Assembly (NCBI GenBank): GCA_017305815.1
Contig: JAFKJZ010000539.1
Location: 1 to 6,424 of the forward strand
Source: Hyphomicrobiales bacterium
GTDB lineage: Bacteria > Pseudomonadota > Alphaproteobacteria > Rhizobiales > Kaistiaceae
Reading direction: 5' to 3'
DNA: 6,424 bases
Shown here: positions 1 through 6,286 of the stretch, piece by piece
How the letters are laid out: every line of letters starts with the position of its first letter
Position numbering within the stretch: position 1 is the first letter of the stretch
Made by a program: the position numbers and the translations under genes
The notes under the pieces: generated by a model
The model's input: the letters and a program-made list of their open reading frames with translations, nothing else
Databases searched by the model: none
What the model was told of the DNA's origin: nothing

Positions 1-252
1 ATCGTCGGCGTGCTGCTCGGGACGCTCGTCTGCATGAACATCGAATCGATCCGGCAGTTCGTGTCCTGGCTGACCCGGACCGAGGTCTTCTCGCCGGAGC
101 TCTATTTCCTGTCGAAGCTGCCGGCGGATATGAACGCCGGCGAAACGGTTTCGATCGTCATCATGGCGCTCGTGCTCAGCTATCTCGCCACCATCTATCC
201 GGCCTGGCGGGCGGCGCGGCTCGATCCGGTCGAGGCCCTGCGATACGAATGA
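1..252 (+). CDS. lolC: Lipoprotein-releasing ABC transporter permease LolC/LolE, C-terminal fragment
   Basis: This is the last 83 codons of a gene cut by the left edge of the window; the frame is open from base 1. The family is the inner-membrane permease of the Lol system, which extracts mature lipoproteins from the inner membrane and hands them to the LolA chaperone. The visible part has the end of one membrane helix, a short periplasmic stretch with the segment [14 protein letters not shown], a final helix around [19 protein letters not shown], and the classic family ending [13 protein letters not shown]. The stop codon overlaps the start of lolD (ATGA), so the two are translationally coupled. 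In alphaproteobacteria a single LolC/E-like permease often serves as a homodimer, so lolC, lolE or lolF would all be defensible labels. The family call is secure; the exact symbol is not. Confidence 0.9.
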   Translation: MVGVLLGTLVCMNIESIRQFVSWLTRTEVFSPELYFLSKLPADMNAGETVSIVIMALVLSYLATIYPAWRAARLDPVEALRYE

Positions 253-977
253 GCAACGCCTTGGCAGCAGAACGGCAGAGGCCGACATCCGGAGCGGAGA
301 GGGCGCCCGCCCTCCGCTTGCTGGGGGTCGAGCGGCACTACAAGGAGGGCGCCGGCAGGCTCTCGATCCTGACAGGCGCCAATCTCGCTATCCATCCGGG
401 CGAGATCGTCGCATTGGTCGCGCCTTCGGGAGCCGGCAAGTCGACGGTGCTGCACCTCGCCGGCCTGCTGGAGCGGCCGGATGGCGGCGATGTCGAGATC
501 GGCGGCCGGCTTGCCGGTTCGCTCGGCGACGCGGAGCGGACGGCGATCCGCCGGCTTCAGATCGGTTTCGTCTATCAGTTCCATCATCTGCTGCCGGAGT
601 TCTCGGCGCTCGAGAACGTGATGATGCCGCAGCTGATCCGCGGGCTCGACCGCAAGGAAGCGGCGCGGCGGGCCGAGGAACTGCTGGCCTATATGAAGCT
701 CGAGGCGCGGGTGATGCACCGGCCGTCCGAGCTCTCGGGCGGCGAGCAGCAGCGCGTCGCGATCGCCCGCGCCGTCGCCAACGCGCCGCGCCTGCTGCTG
801 GCGGACGAACCGACCGGCAATCTCGATCCCAAGACCTCGCACTATGTCTTCGACGCGCTCGACGCCCTGGTGCGCGCCTCGGGCCTCGCGGCGCTGATCG
901 TGACGCACAACATGGAGCTGGCCGAGCGCATGGACCGCCGCATCACGCTCCAGGCGGGCAAGATCGTCGAGTTCTGA
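249..977 (+). CDS. lolD: Lipoprotein-releasing ABC transporter ATP-binding protein LolD
   Basis: Complete 242-residue ABC ATPase that would power LolC/E-mediated release of lipoproteins from the inner membrane. Visible motifs in order are Walker [10 protein letters not shown] (58-66), Q-loop Gln110 in [18 protein letters not shown], the ABC signature LSGGEQQRV (162-170), Walker B LLLADE (182-187) with catalytic Glu187, D-loop NLDP (191-194) and switch His220 in VTHN. The [14 protein letters not shown] stretch after the Q-loop is typical of LolD and helps separate it from MacB or FtsE. The first Walker A glycine is alanine, which I recall as common in alphaproteobacterial LolD and not a sign of inactivity. 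The ATG lies in the ATGA overlap with the upstream permease gene. The N-terminal 20 residues are a poorly conserved extension. No obvious terminator follows the stop codon. Length is slightly above the usual 225-235 residues. Confidence 0.95.
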   Translation: MSNALAAERQRPTSGAERAPALRLLGVERHYKEGAGRLSILTGANLAIHPGEIVALVAPSGAGKSTVLHLAGLLERPDGGDVEIGGRLAGSLGDAERTAIRRLQIGFVYQFHHLLPEFSALENVMMPQLIRGLDRKEAARRAEELLAYMKLEARVMHRPSELSGGEQQRVAIARAVANAPRLLLADEPTGNLDPKTSHYVFDALDALVRASGLAALIVTHNMELAERMDRRITLQAGKIVEF

Positions 978-1100
978 GCGCTCGCGTCTTGCGCGTGATC
1001 GAAGTTTCCTGGAATGCCGATCCCATCGATTGCCGGAATTGAGGCGTTCATTCCTCGAAGGCCATTCTGACGCTTGCTACTTTGCTCATCCATTTCATCG

Positions 1101-1117
1101 GGCCGACTTCGTCGGCC
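1101..1117 (+). repeat. Perfect 7-bp inverted repeat in the cysP leader
   Basis: The arms GGCCGAC (1101-1107) and GTCGGCC (1111-1117) are perfectly complementary around a TTC loop. The structure ends 23 bases before the cysP start codon and 12 bases before the AGGGA ribosome binding site. It is not followed by a T-run, so it is not a normal intrinsic terminator. It could be a leader stem-loop that protects or regulates the cys mRNA, or a compact protein-binding site. The function is inference only. Confidence 0.5.
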
Positions 1118-1129
1118 GGAATCACGAGC

Positions 1130-1134
1130 AGGGA
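1130..1134 (+). promoter_or_regulatory. Ribosome binding site deciding the cysP start
   Basis: The sequence AGGGA lies 6 bases before the ATG at 1141. This supports 1141 over the longer in-frame start at 1030, because the protein beginning at 1141 opens directly with a signal peptide. Confidence 0.65.
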
Positions 1135-1140
1135 TACACG

Positions 1141-2145
1141 ATGCGTCGCCTTTCGGTTGTAACGGCTGCCGTCCTCTTCGCGCTTGGCGGCCTGCCGGCC
1201 TTCGCCGAGGCGCCGGGCACCATCCTCAACGCTTCCTATGATGTCTCGCGCGAGCTCTTCGTCGCCATCGACAAGGCCTATGCCGAGAAATACGCCAAGG
1301 ACACCGGCAAGACGCTCGAGATCAAGCAGTCGCATGCCGGTTCGTCCAAGCAGGCGCGCTCCATCCTCGAGGGGCTGGAGGCCGATGTCGTCACCTTCAA
1401 CCAGGCGACCGACATCCAGGTCCTGGCCGACAAGGGCTTCGTCGCCGCCGACTGGACGTCGAAGTTCCCGAACAACGCCTCGGCCTATTATTCGCTGCCG
1501 GTGTTCCTCGTGCGCGCCGGTAATCCGAAGGGGATCAAGGACTGGAACGACCTGGTCCGCGATGACGTGAAGCTGGTCTTCCCCAACCCGAAGACCTCCG
1601 GCAACGCCCGCTACACCTATCTGGCCGCCACCGCCTACGCCAAGGAAGCCTTCGGCAATGACGAGGCAAAGGTGAACGACTTCGTCAAGAAGTTCCTCGC
1701 CAACGTCGCCGTGTTCGACACCGGCGGCCGCGCCGCGACGACCACCTTCGTGGAGCGCGAGATCGGCGACGTCCTGATTACCTTCGAGACCGAGACGACC
1801 GGCATCCGCAAGGAATTCGGCGCCGACAAGTTCGACACGGTCGTTCCCTCGGTCAGCCTGCTGGCCGATTTCCCGGTCGCCGTGGTCGACAAGGTGGCCG
1901 AGAAGCGCGGCTCCAAGGAGATCGCCAACGACTACCTGAACTTCCTCTATTCGCCGGAAGGCCAGACCATCCTCGCCGAGAACGGCAACCGCGTCCGCGA
2001 CAAGGCCGTGGTCGAGAAGTTCGCCGCCTCGTTCCAGCCCGTGCGCCTGGTCACGGTCGAGGACGTCTTCGGCGGCTGGCCGGCCGTCAACAAGACCTAT
2101 TTCGGCTCCGACGGCCTGCTCGATCAGCAGCTCGCCGGCCAGTGA
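1141..2145 (+). CDS. cysP: Sulfate/thiosulfate ABC transporter periplasmic binding protein
   Basis: A 334-residue periplasmic solute-binding protein of the CysP/Sbp family, which captures sulfate or thiosulfate and delivers it to the CysT-CysW permease for cysteine synthesis. Residues 1-22 form a Sec signal peptide (MRR, hydrophobic core, cleavage likely after AFA). Family motifs follow: ASYDVSRELF (31-40), SHAGSSKQAR (64-73), PNPKTSGNAR (148-157) and FDTGGRAATTTFVER (192-206), the glycine-rich and Ser/Thr segments that line the oxyanion pocket, then FPVAVVDK (244-251) and LYSPEGQ (269-275). The run DVVTFNQATDIQVLADKG resembles E. coli CysP (thiosulfate-binding) more than Sbp, whose equivalent reads closer to LALAYDID; hence the symbol, though specificity cannot be proved. 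The start at 1141 was chosen for its ribosome binding site and signal peptide. The stop overlaps the cysT start by 4 bases. In many bacteria this operon responds to sulfur starvation, but I could not identify a CysB site. Confidence 0.93.
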   Translation: MRRLSVVTAAVLFALGGLPAFAEAPGTILNASYDVSRELFVAIDKAYAEKYAKDTGKTLEIKQSHAGSSKQARSILEGLEADVVTFNQATDIQVLADKGFVAADWTSKFPNNASAYYSLPVFLVRAGNPKGIKDWNDLVRDDVKLVFPNPKTSGNARYTYLAATAYAKEAFGNDEAKVNDFVKKFLANVAVFDTGGRAATTTFVEREIGDVLITFETETTGIRKEFGADKFDTVVPSVSLLADFPVAVVDKVAEKRGSKEIANDYLNFLYSPEGQTILAENGNRVRDKAVVEKFAASFQPVRLVTVEDVFGGWPAVNKTYFGSDGLLDQQLAGQ

Positions 2146-3038
2146 GTTCCGCCGATGTGAGTCTGGGCGGGGCCGGCGCGTTGCCGCGCCGCCGCCCGAC
2201 GAAGACGAAGGGAAAAGGGCAGGGCCGGGTCGTACCCGGCTTTCGCCTTTCGCTCGGCCTGACGCTGCTCTATGCGGCGCTGATCATCTGCCTGCCGCTG
2301 GCGACGTTGATCGTCGTTGGCGCGCGTCTGGGGCCGGCCGATTACTGGGCCGTCGTCAGTTCGCCGCGCGCGGTCGCCAGCTATCGCGTCACGCTGGGCG
2401 CGGCCGCGCTCGCCACGATCTTCAACACCGTCTACGGCTTCGCGCTCGCCTGGGTGCTGGTCCGGCATGATTTTCCCGGTCGCCGGATCCTGGATGCCAT
2501 CGTCGATCTGCCCTTTGCGTTGCCGACCGCCGTCGCCGGCGTGGCGCTAACGGCGATCTTCGCCAAGAATGGCTGGTTCGGTGAACCGCTCGCGGCGCTC
2601 GGAATCAAGGTCGCCTACACGCCGATCGGCATCGCGCTCGCCATGGCCTTCACCAGCCTGCCCTGCATCGTGCGCACGCTGCAGCCGGTGATGGAGGAAC
2701 TGGATGGAGAGATCGAGGAGGCGGCGCGCACGCTCGGCGCCGGCAATGTCACGATCTTCTTCCGCGTCGTGCTGCCGATCCTCGTGCCGGCGCTGCTGGC
2801 GGGCGTCTCGCTCGCCTTCGCGCGCTGCCTGGGCGAGTTCGGCGCCGTGATCTTCATCGCCGGCAACCAGCCCTACAGCACCGAGATCACGGCTCTGCTC
2901 GCCTTCATCCGCATCGAGGAATACGACTATCCCGCCGCCGCGGCGATCGCGACGGTCATGCTCGGGACCGCCTTCGTCCTGCTCGTTGTCACCAACGCGC
3001 TGCAGGCCTTTGCCCGCCGCCACGAGCTCGCCCCATGA
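2142..3038 (+). CDS. cysT: Sulfate/thiosulfate ABC transporter permease CysT (CysU)
   Basis: A 298-residue inner-membrane permease that pairs with CysW to form the sulfate/thiosulfate channel. About six membrane segments are visible, near residues 38-60, 84-106, 119-141, 157-178, 212-240 and 264-288. The cytoplasmic EAA loop that docks on the ATPase is clear at about 191-217, reading EEAARTLGAG, then a run to LPILVPA. The family motif ARCLGEFGAV (227-236) and the segment DLPFALPTAVAGVAL (122-136) are characteristic of CysT. The start is a GTG that overlaps the cysP stop (GTGA); another in-frame GTG lies five codons later (2157) and could be the real start, as neither has a strong ribosome binding site. 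The N-terminus carries an unusual basic stretch, RRRPTKTKGKGQGR (16-29), before the first helix, making the protein slightly longer than usual. The stop overlaps the cysW start. Confidence 0.94.
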   Translation: MSSADVSLGGAGALPRRRPTKTKGKGQGRVVPGFRLSLGLTLLYAALIICLPLATLIVVGARLGPADYWAVVSSPRAVASYRVTLGAAALATIFNTVYGFALAWVLVRHDFPGRRILDAIVDLPFALPTAVAGVALTAIFAKNGWFGEPLAALGIKVAYTPIGIALAMAFTSLPCIVRTLQPVMEELDGEIEEAARTLGAGNVTIFFRVVLPILVPALLAGVSLAFARCLGEFGAVIFIAGNQPYSTEITALLAFIRIEEYDYPAAAAIATVMLGTAFVLLVVTNALQAFARRHELAP

Positions 3039-3889
3039 GCGCTGCCTCGCATCTCTCCCGCGGCGGCGCCCGTCGCAACTGGCGCGGCTACGCGCTGATC
3101 GGCGGCGTGTTGCTGGTGACGGCGCTCGTCATCGGCGCACCGGTCGCGGCCGTCTTCGTGCAGGCACTGTCGCAGGGCCTCGGCTTCGCGCTGAAGTCGC
3201 TCGCCGATCCGGATACGCGCGCGGCCATCTGGCTCAGCATCACGGTCGCGGTCATCGTCGTGCCGATCAATACGGTGTTCGGCATCGCAGCCGCCTGGGC
3301 GATCGCCAAGTTCCGCTTTCCCGGCCGCAAGCTGCTGCTCGCCATCGTCGAACTGCCCTTCTCGGTCTCGCCGATCGTCGCCGGCATTTCCTATCTGTTC
3401 GTCTATGGCGGGCAGGGGCTGTTTGGCCCGTTCCTTGAAGCGCATGACCTGAAGATCATGTTCGCCTTGCCGGGCATCATCCTCGCCACGACCTTCGTGA
3501 CGGCACCCTTCGTGGCGCGCGAGCTGATCCCGCTGATGCAGCTCCAGGGCAATGGCGACGAGGAGGTGGCGGCGACGCTCGGCGCGCATGGCTGGCAGAC
3601 GTTCTTCCGCGTGACCCTGCCCAACATCCGCTGGGGCCTGCTTTACGGCGTGGTGCTCTGCAATGCGCGCGTGCTCGGCGAATTCGGCGCCGTGTCGATC
3701 GTCTCCGGCAATATCCGGGGCGAGACCAACACGCTGCCGCTGCATGTCGAGCTGCTGTATCACGACTACAACGCCGCCGGCGCTTTCGCGGCGGCGGCGG
3801 TGCTGACGCTGGTGGCGCTCGTGACCTTGTTCGTCAAGACGATCCTGGAGCGGGTGACCGGCAGCGCCGGTGCGCTGCACGGGTCCTGA
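3035..3889 (+). CDS. cysW: Sulfate/thiosulfate ABC transporter permease CysW
   Basis: A 284-residue permease and heterodimer partner of CysT. Membrane segments lie near residues 18-42, 64-90, 99-123, 143-163, 200-223 and 246-268. The EAA loop is at about 176-200 (EEVAATLGAHGW, then RVTLPNIRW), and the family signature ARVLGEFGAVSIVSGNIRG spans 211-229. The segment ELPFSVSPIVAGISYLFVYGGQG (106-128) is typical of CysW rather than CysT. The ATG sits in an ATGA overlap with cysT, so cysP, cysT and cysW are almost certainly one transcript. The operon ends here: the normally adjacent cysA ATPase gene is absent and the next gene is convergent, only 4 bases away. The permease therefore needs an ATPase encoded elsewhere. 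The protein itself appears intact. Confidence 0.95.
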   Translation: MSAASHLSRGGARRNWRGYALIGGVLLVTALVIGAPVAAVFVQALSQGLGFALKSLADPDTRAAIWLSITVAVIVVPINTVFGIAAAWAIAKFRFPGRKLLLAIVELPFSVSPIVAGISYLFVYGGQGLFGPFLEAHDLKIMFALPGIILATTFVTAPFVARELIPLMQLQGNGDEEVAATLGAHGWQTFFRVTLPNIRWGLLYGVVLCNARVLGEFGAVSIVSGNIRGETNTLPLHVELLYHDYNAAGAFAAAAVLTLVALVTLFVKTILERVTGSAGALHGS

Positions 3890-3908
3890 GGTCTCAGCAG
3901 AGGCTGAG
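3886..3908. terminator. Possible bidirectional hairpin at the cysW/fixK convergence
   Basis: CTCAGC (3893-3898) and GCTGAG (3903-3908) form a perfect 6-bp stem around an AGAG loop, and CTGAG also occurs at 3886-3890, giving a competing pairing with CTCAG. The structure covers the last codons of both convergent genes, including the fixK stop. There is no T-run on either strand, so it would at best be a weak or factor-assisted terminator. Position is the main argument for it. Confidence 0.35.
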
Positions 3909-4583
3909 CCGCTCCAACTCGTGCGGACGCTTGATCACGACGTGGCGGGAGGTCGGCAGCGCGATCGTGCCGGCGCTCTCGAGCTGGGTCATGGTGCGTG
4001 AAACGGTCTCGATGGTGAGGCCGAGATAGTCGGCGATGTCCTGGCGCGACATCGGCAGGTCGATCTCGTCGTCGCTGCCCTGCCGTTCGGCCATCTCGCT
4101 CAGGAACGAGCCGATCTTCTCCACGGCGGTCTTGCGGCCGAGCAGCAGCGCATGCTGCTGGCAGGCATCGAGGCTGCGGGCCGTGATGTCCCAGAGCGAG
4201 CGGGCGACTGCCGTGTCGCGGCCGGCTGCCGCGAAGGCAGCGCTGCGGCTGACCATGACGACGTGGAGGTCGGTGATGGCTTCGACGGCGAAGCAGTGCG
4301 TGTCGCGCGCTTCCATGCCGAAATAGTCGCCCGCCATCAGGAAGGCGCCGATCTGCCGCCTGCCGTTGCAGAGCAGCTTGCAGGTGCGGGCCGTGCCGCT
4401 GACGACCTGGTAGATGTGCTCGGCGGGGTCTTCCTCGGCGACGATCTCGGCGCCGCGCTCGAAGTGGAGCGGGATGCCCGTGAGGCCGAGGAAGCTGGTG
4501 TGGCGGGCCGAGGGGACGAACCCGCGGGCGCCGTCGGTCCGGTTGGAAACGATGCTCCGGGTGGTTGCAACGGACGTCAACAT
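3894..4583 (-). CDS. fixK: Crp/Fnr-family transcriptional regulator, FixK type
   Basis: A 229-residue regulator that would bind FNR-like boxes (TTGA-N6-TCAA type) and activate microaerobic genes downstream of FixLJ. The N-terminal cyclic-nucleotide-binding-like beta-barrel covers about residues 35-120 (EEDPAEHIYQVVSGTARTCK, then GDYFGMEARDTH). A dimerisation helix runs about 121-162 (ARSLWDITARSLDACQQHALLLGRKTAVEKIGSFL). The helix-turn-helix is at 177-205, with recognition segment ETVSR (192-196), the E-x-x-S-R pattern of the FNR subgroup. The N-terminal cysteine cluster that holds the Fe-S centre in FNR/FnrN is missing (cysteines only at 68, 72, 97, 141 and 229), so it should not sense oxygen directly, as in FixK. 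The position expected for the redox-sensitive cysteine of Bradyrhizobium FixK2 appears to be Ser179. The start is supported by GAGGA 7 bases upstream. The gene is divergent from fixL. Another Crp/Fnr subclass is possible, but the context argues for FixK. Confidence 0.9.
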   Translation of the reverse strand: MLTSVATTRSIVSNRTDGARGFVPSARHTSFLGLTGIPLHFERGAEIVAEEDPAEHIYQVVSGTARTCKLLCNGRRQIGAFLMAGDYFGMEARDTHCFAVEAITDLHVVMVSRSAAFAAAGRDTAVARSLWDITARSLDACQQHALLLGRKTAVEKIGSFLSEMAERQGSDDEIDLPMSRQDIADYLGLTIETVSRTMTQLESAGTIALPTSRHVVIKRPHELERLSLC

Positions 4584-4590
4584 GTCGTCA

Positions 4591-4595
4591 TCCTC
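4591..4595 (-). promoter_or_regulatory. Ribosome binding site of fixK
   Basis: On the minus strand GAGGA lies 7 bases before the ATG whose complement is at 4581-4583. It is a strong Shine-Dalgarno match and fixes the fixK start. Confidence 0.75.
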
Positions 4596-4601
4596 GAATT
4601 C

Positions 4602-4621
4602 ATCCAGTGTTGATGCTGGAT
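4602..4621 (-). repeat. Inverted repeat in the fixK leader
   Basis: ATCCAG (4602-4607) and CTGGAT (4616-4621) are perfect inverted copies separated by 8 bases. The repeat lies 6 bases upstream of the fixK ribosome binding site. It may form a leader hairpin or be a short operator. A 6-bp match could also be chance. Confidence 0.35.
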
Positions 4622-4658
4622 TAGGATGCCGACGGCCGGGATTGAATTCAGATCATGT

Positions 4659-4680
4659 ACCTAAGGGATATCCCGTAGGT
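4659..4680. promoter_or_regulatory. 22-base near-perfect palindrome, candidate FixJ operator
   Basis: The core GGGATATCCC (4665-4674) is a perfect 10-base palindrome. Beyond a single mismatched pair (A4664/G4675), the outer arms ACCTA (4659-4663) and TAGGT (4676-4680) also match, so 10 of 11 pairs are symmetric. It lies 75 bases upstream of the fixK start codon and 118 bases upstream of fixL. In rhizobia FixJ~P binds upstream of fixK to activate it, and a dyad of this size fits binding of a response-regulator dimer. The assignment to FixJ rests on gene context; I cannot match it base by base to a published site. A different dimeric regulator is possible. Confidence 0.6.
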
Positions 4681-4798
4681 GGGTTGGCGGGCTCCGAGCG
4701 CGGCCGGTTCTATGTCGAGAGGTGAGTTGCTTGTTCCGTTTTCCTGAGCGGCGCGCCGGCGGAATCGCCCGTGTCCGTGGCAACTCGGTGGCTCGGCG

Positions 4799-6286
4799 AT
4801 GAAGATCTCCTGGCCCGTCGGCCGGGCCTCGCGGGTGCTGCTGGCGTCGTTGTTCGTCGCCGTGCTGATGGCGGCCGCCACCTGGCTGTCCGTGCAGCCG
4901 GTCTTCCGGATGCAGGCGACGTTCCTGCTCTATATTCCGGCCGTGATCGTCGCCGCCGGCCTTGGCGGACTCTGGCCCGGCCTCATCGCGATCGCCACCA
5001 GCCTGGTGGTCGGCCTGGCGATCCATGGCCAGCTGGAGGGATTGCAGGCACCGCATGTCTGGAATGGCGCTGCTTTCGCCGTGATCGGCGGGGCGCTTGT
5101 TGTCCTTGGCGAGTGGTTGCGCCGGGTGCGCCGGCAGCTTGCCACGGCGGCGGCGGATCTTCGCTACCGCGAGGCGCATCTCCGCTCCATCCTCGAGACG
5201 ATCCCCGACGCGATGATCGTCATCGACGATGCCGGGCTGGTGCAATCGTTCAGCGCGGCGGCGCAGCGCATGTTCGGCTATTCGGCCGAGGAGATTCTCG
5301 GCAGCAATGTGAAGCGGCTGATGCCGTCTTCCTATCGCGAACAGCACGACGGCTATCTGGAGCGCTACCGCAGGACCGGCGAGCGGCGCATCATCGGCAT
5401 CGGCCGCATCGTCGTCGGCGAGCGCAAGGACGGCTCGACCTTCCCGATGGAGCTGGCGATCGGCGAGATGCATTCCGGTGACCAGCGCTTCTTCACCGGC
5501 TTCGTGCGGGATCTCTCCGAGCGGCAGGAAACCGAGGCGCGGCTGCAGGAATTGCAGTCGGAGCTGGTGCATATCTCGCGCGTCACCGCCATGGGCGAGA
5601 TCGCCTCGACCCTGGCGCACGAGTTGAACCAGCCGCTCTCGGCCGTCGCCAATTATCTGCGCGGCTCGCGCCGGCTGCTGGAGAGCGGCGCGCCGGAGAA
5701 CATTCCCAAGGTGCGCGCCGCGCTCGAGAGCGCCGCCGACCAGGCCCTGCGCGCCGGTGAAATCATCCGCCGCCTGCGCGACTTTCTGGCGCGCGGCGAA
5801 ACGGAGAAGCGCGTCGAGAGCCTCGCCCGCCTTATCGAGGAAGCGAGCGCGCTGGCGCTCGTCGGCGCCAAGGAGAAGGGCATCCGCATCCGCTTTGCCT
5901 TGGATCCCGAGGTCGATCTTCTGTTCGGCGACCGGGTGCAGATCCAGCAGGTGCTTGTCAATCTGATGCGCAACGCCATCGACGCGATGGACGAGGGCGG
6001 GGGCAGGGATCTGGTCATTTCCAGCGAGATCGAACCGGGCGGCGAGATGATTCGAGTGAAGGTATCGGACAGAGGCACTGGGATTGCGCCGGAGGTGATG
6101 GCGCGGTTGTTCCAGCCCTTCCTGACCACGAAGCAGAACGGCATGGGCGTCGGCCTTTCCATCTGCCGTACCATCGTCGAGGCGCATGGCGGGCGGATCT
6201 GGGCCGAGGGCAATCCCGGCGGCGGCACCGTCTTCAATTTCACCGTGCCGGCGGTCCGGATCGAGGAGACAGAGCGTGTCCACTGA
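4799..6286 (+). CDS. fixL: Oxygen-sensing heme-PAS histidine kinase FixL
   Basis: A 495-residue membrane-bound sensor kinase that autophosphorylates at low oxygen and passes phosphate to FixJ. Residues about 11-106 hold four hydrophobic segments (near 11-32, 38-56, 58-77 and 87-106) and resemble the DUF4118/KdpD-like membrane module ([20 protein letters not shown]). A PAS domain spans about 124-245 ([16 protein letters not shown] to [12 protein letters not shown]). Its heme-binding set matches Bradyrhizobium FixL: proximal His183 (equivalent to His200), Arg189 (Arg206) and Arg203 in IIGIGR (Arg220). The kinase core has the H-box AHELNQP with phospho-acceptor His274, N-box [10 protein letters not shown] (388-397), G1 box DRGTGIAP (424-431), FLTTK (441-445) and G2 box GMGVGLS (448-454). 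GGTGG 7 bases upstream supports the start. The 3' end overlaps fixJ by 11 bases, so the two are coupled. All catalytic and heme residues seem present. Confidence 0.96.
   Translation: MKISWPVGRASRVLLASLFVAVLMAAATWLSVQPVFRMQATFLLYIPAVIVAAGLGGLWPGLIAIATSLVVGLAIHGQLEGLQAPHVWNGAAFAVIGGALVVLGEWLRRVRRQLATAAADLRYREAHLRSILETIPDAMIVIDDAGLVQSFSAAAQRMFGYSAEEILGSNVKRLMPSSYREQHDGYLERYRRTGERRIIGIGRIVVGERKDGSTFPMELAIGEMHSGDQRFFTGFVRDLSERQETEARLQELQSELVHISRVTAMGEIASTLAHELNQPLSAVANYLRGSRRLLESGAPENIPKVRAALESAADQALRAGEIIRRLRDFLARGETEKRVESLARLIEEASALALVGAKEKGIRIRFALDPEVDLLFGDRVQIQQVLVNLMRNAIDAMDEGGGRDLVISSEIEPGGEMIRVKVSDRGTGIAPEVMARLFQPFLTTKQNGMGVGLSICRTIVEAHGGRIWAEGNPGGGTVFNFTVPAVRIEETERVH
6263..6269 (+). promoter_or_regulatory. 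Ribosome binding site of fixJ inside the fixL end
   Basis: GAGGAGA lies within the last codons of fixL, 6 bases before a GTG at 6276. It favours that GTG over the ATG at 6291 as the fixJ start. Confidence 0.65.

Larger units (their letters stand above)
978..1140. other. Intergenic region between lolD and cysP
   Basis: This 163-base gap should carry the promoter of the cysP operon and the end of the lol transcript. A weak 4-bp stem (CGCG at 983-986 with 992-995) follows lolD but has no T-run, so I do not call it a terminator. No convincing -35/-10 pair could be picked by eye. A strong 7-bp hairpin lies at 1101-1117, listed separately. The reading frame of cysP stays open upstream to a TTG-type start at 1030, but that stretch does not look like protein of this family. 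Confidence 0.6.
4584..4798. promoter_or_regulatory. Divergent fixK-fixL intergenic control region
   Basis: These 215 bases separate two divergent regulatory genes and must hold both promoters. The fixK-proximal half is noticeably richer in A/T than the surrounding genes, as expected of a promoter. It contains a 22-base palindrome (4659-4680), a 6-bp inverted repeat in the fixK leader (4602-4621), and two copies of GAATTCA (starting 4596 and 4644). I could not find a convincing -35/-10 pair for either gene, and no canonical FNR/FixK box. The fixL-proximal half (about 4685-4798) holds nothing I can name, apart from GGTGG at 4787-4791 as a plausible fixL ribosome binding site. Confidence 0.7.

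Noticed and set aside
420..446. Alanine in place of the first Walker A glycine of LolD
   Set aside because: The APSGAGKST form is, as I recall, common in alphaproteobacterial LolD, and all other catalytic motifs are intact.
989..1002. Possible FixK/FNR-like box (TTGC-N6-TCGA) upstream of cysP
   Set aside because: It deviates from the TTGA/C-N6-TCAA pattern in the right half, lies about 140 bases from cysP right behind lolD, and a match this weak is expected by chance.
1030..1140. N-terminal extension of cysP from an earlier start at 1030
   Set aside because: It would put about 37 residues before a standard signal peptide, and the ATG at 1141 has its own ribosome binding site.
2927..3880. 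317-codon minus-strand open frame opposite cysW
   Set aside because: Low-complexity Arg/Asp/His/Gln composition without a domain; cysW on the other strand is complete and in an operon.
4152..4613. Plus-strand open frame of 153 codons opposite fixK
   Set aside because: It is the antisense of a clearly recognised Crp/Fnr regulator and has no family features of its own.
4642..4655. Possible FNR box TTGA...ATCA in the fixK promoter
   Set aside because: The half-sites are out of register by one base relative to the canonical 14-base dyad.
4712..4747. 11-codon ATG-initiated frame upstream of fixL
   Set aside because: No ribosome binding site precedes it and the length is well within chance expectation.
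4722..4802. 26-codon GTG-initiated frame ending in an ATGA overlap with fixL, a possible leader peptide
   Set aside because: The overlap is attractive, but the start is a GTG, the encoded peptide is Arg-rich like random GC-rich sequence, and nothing else supports translation.
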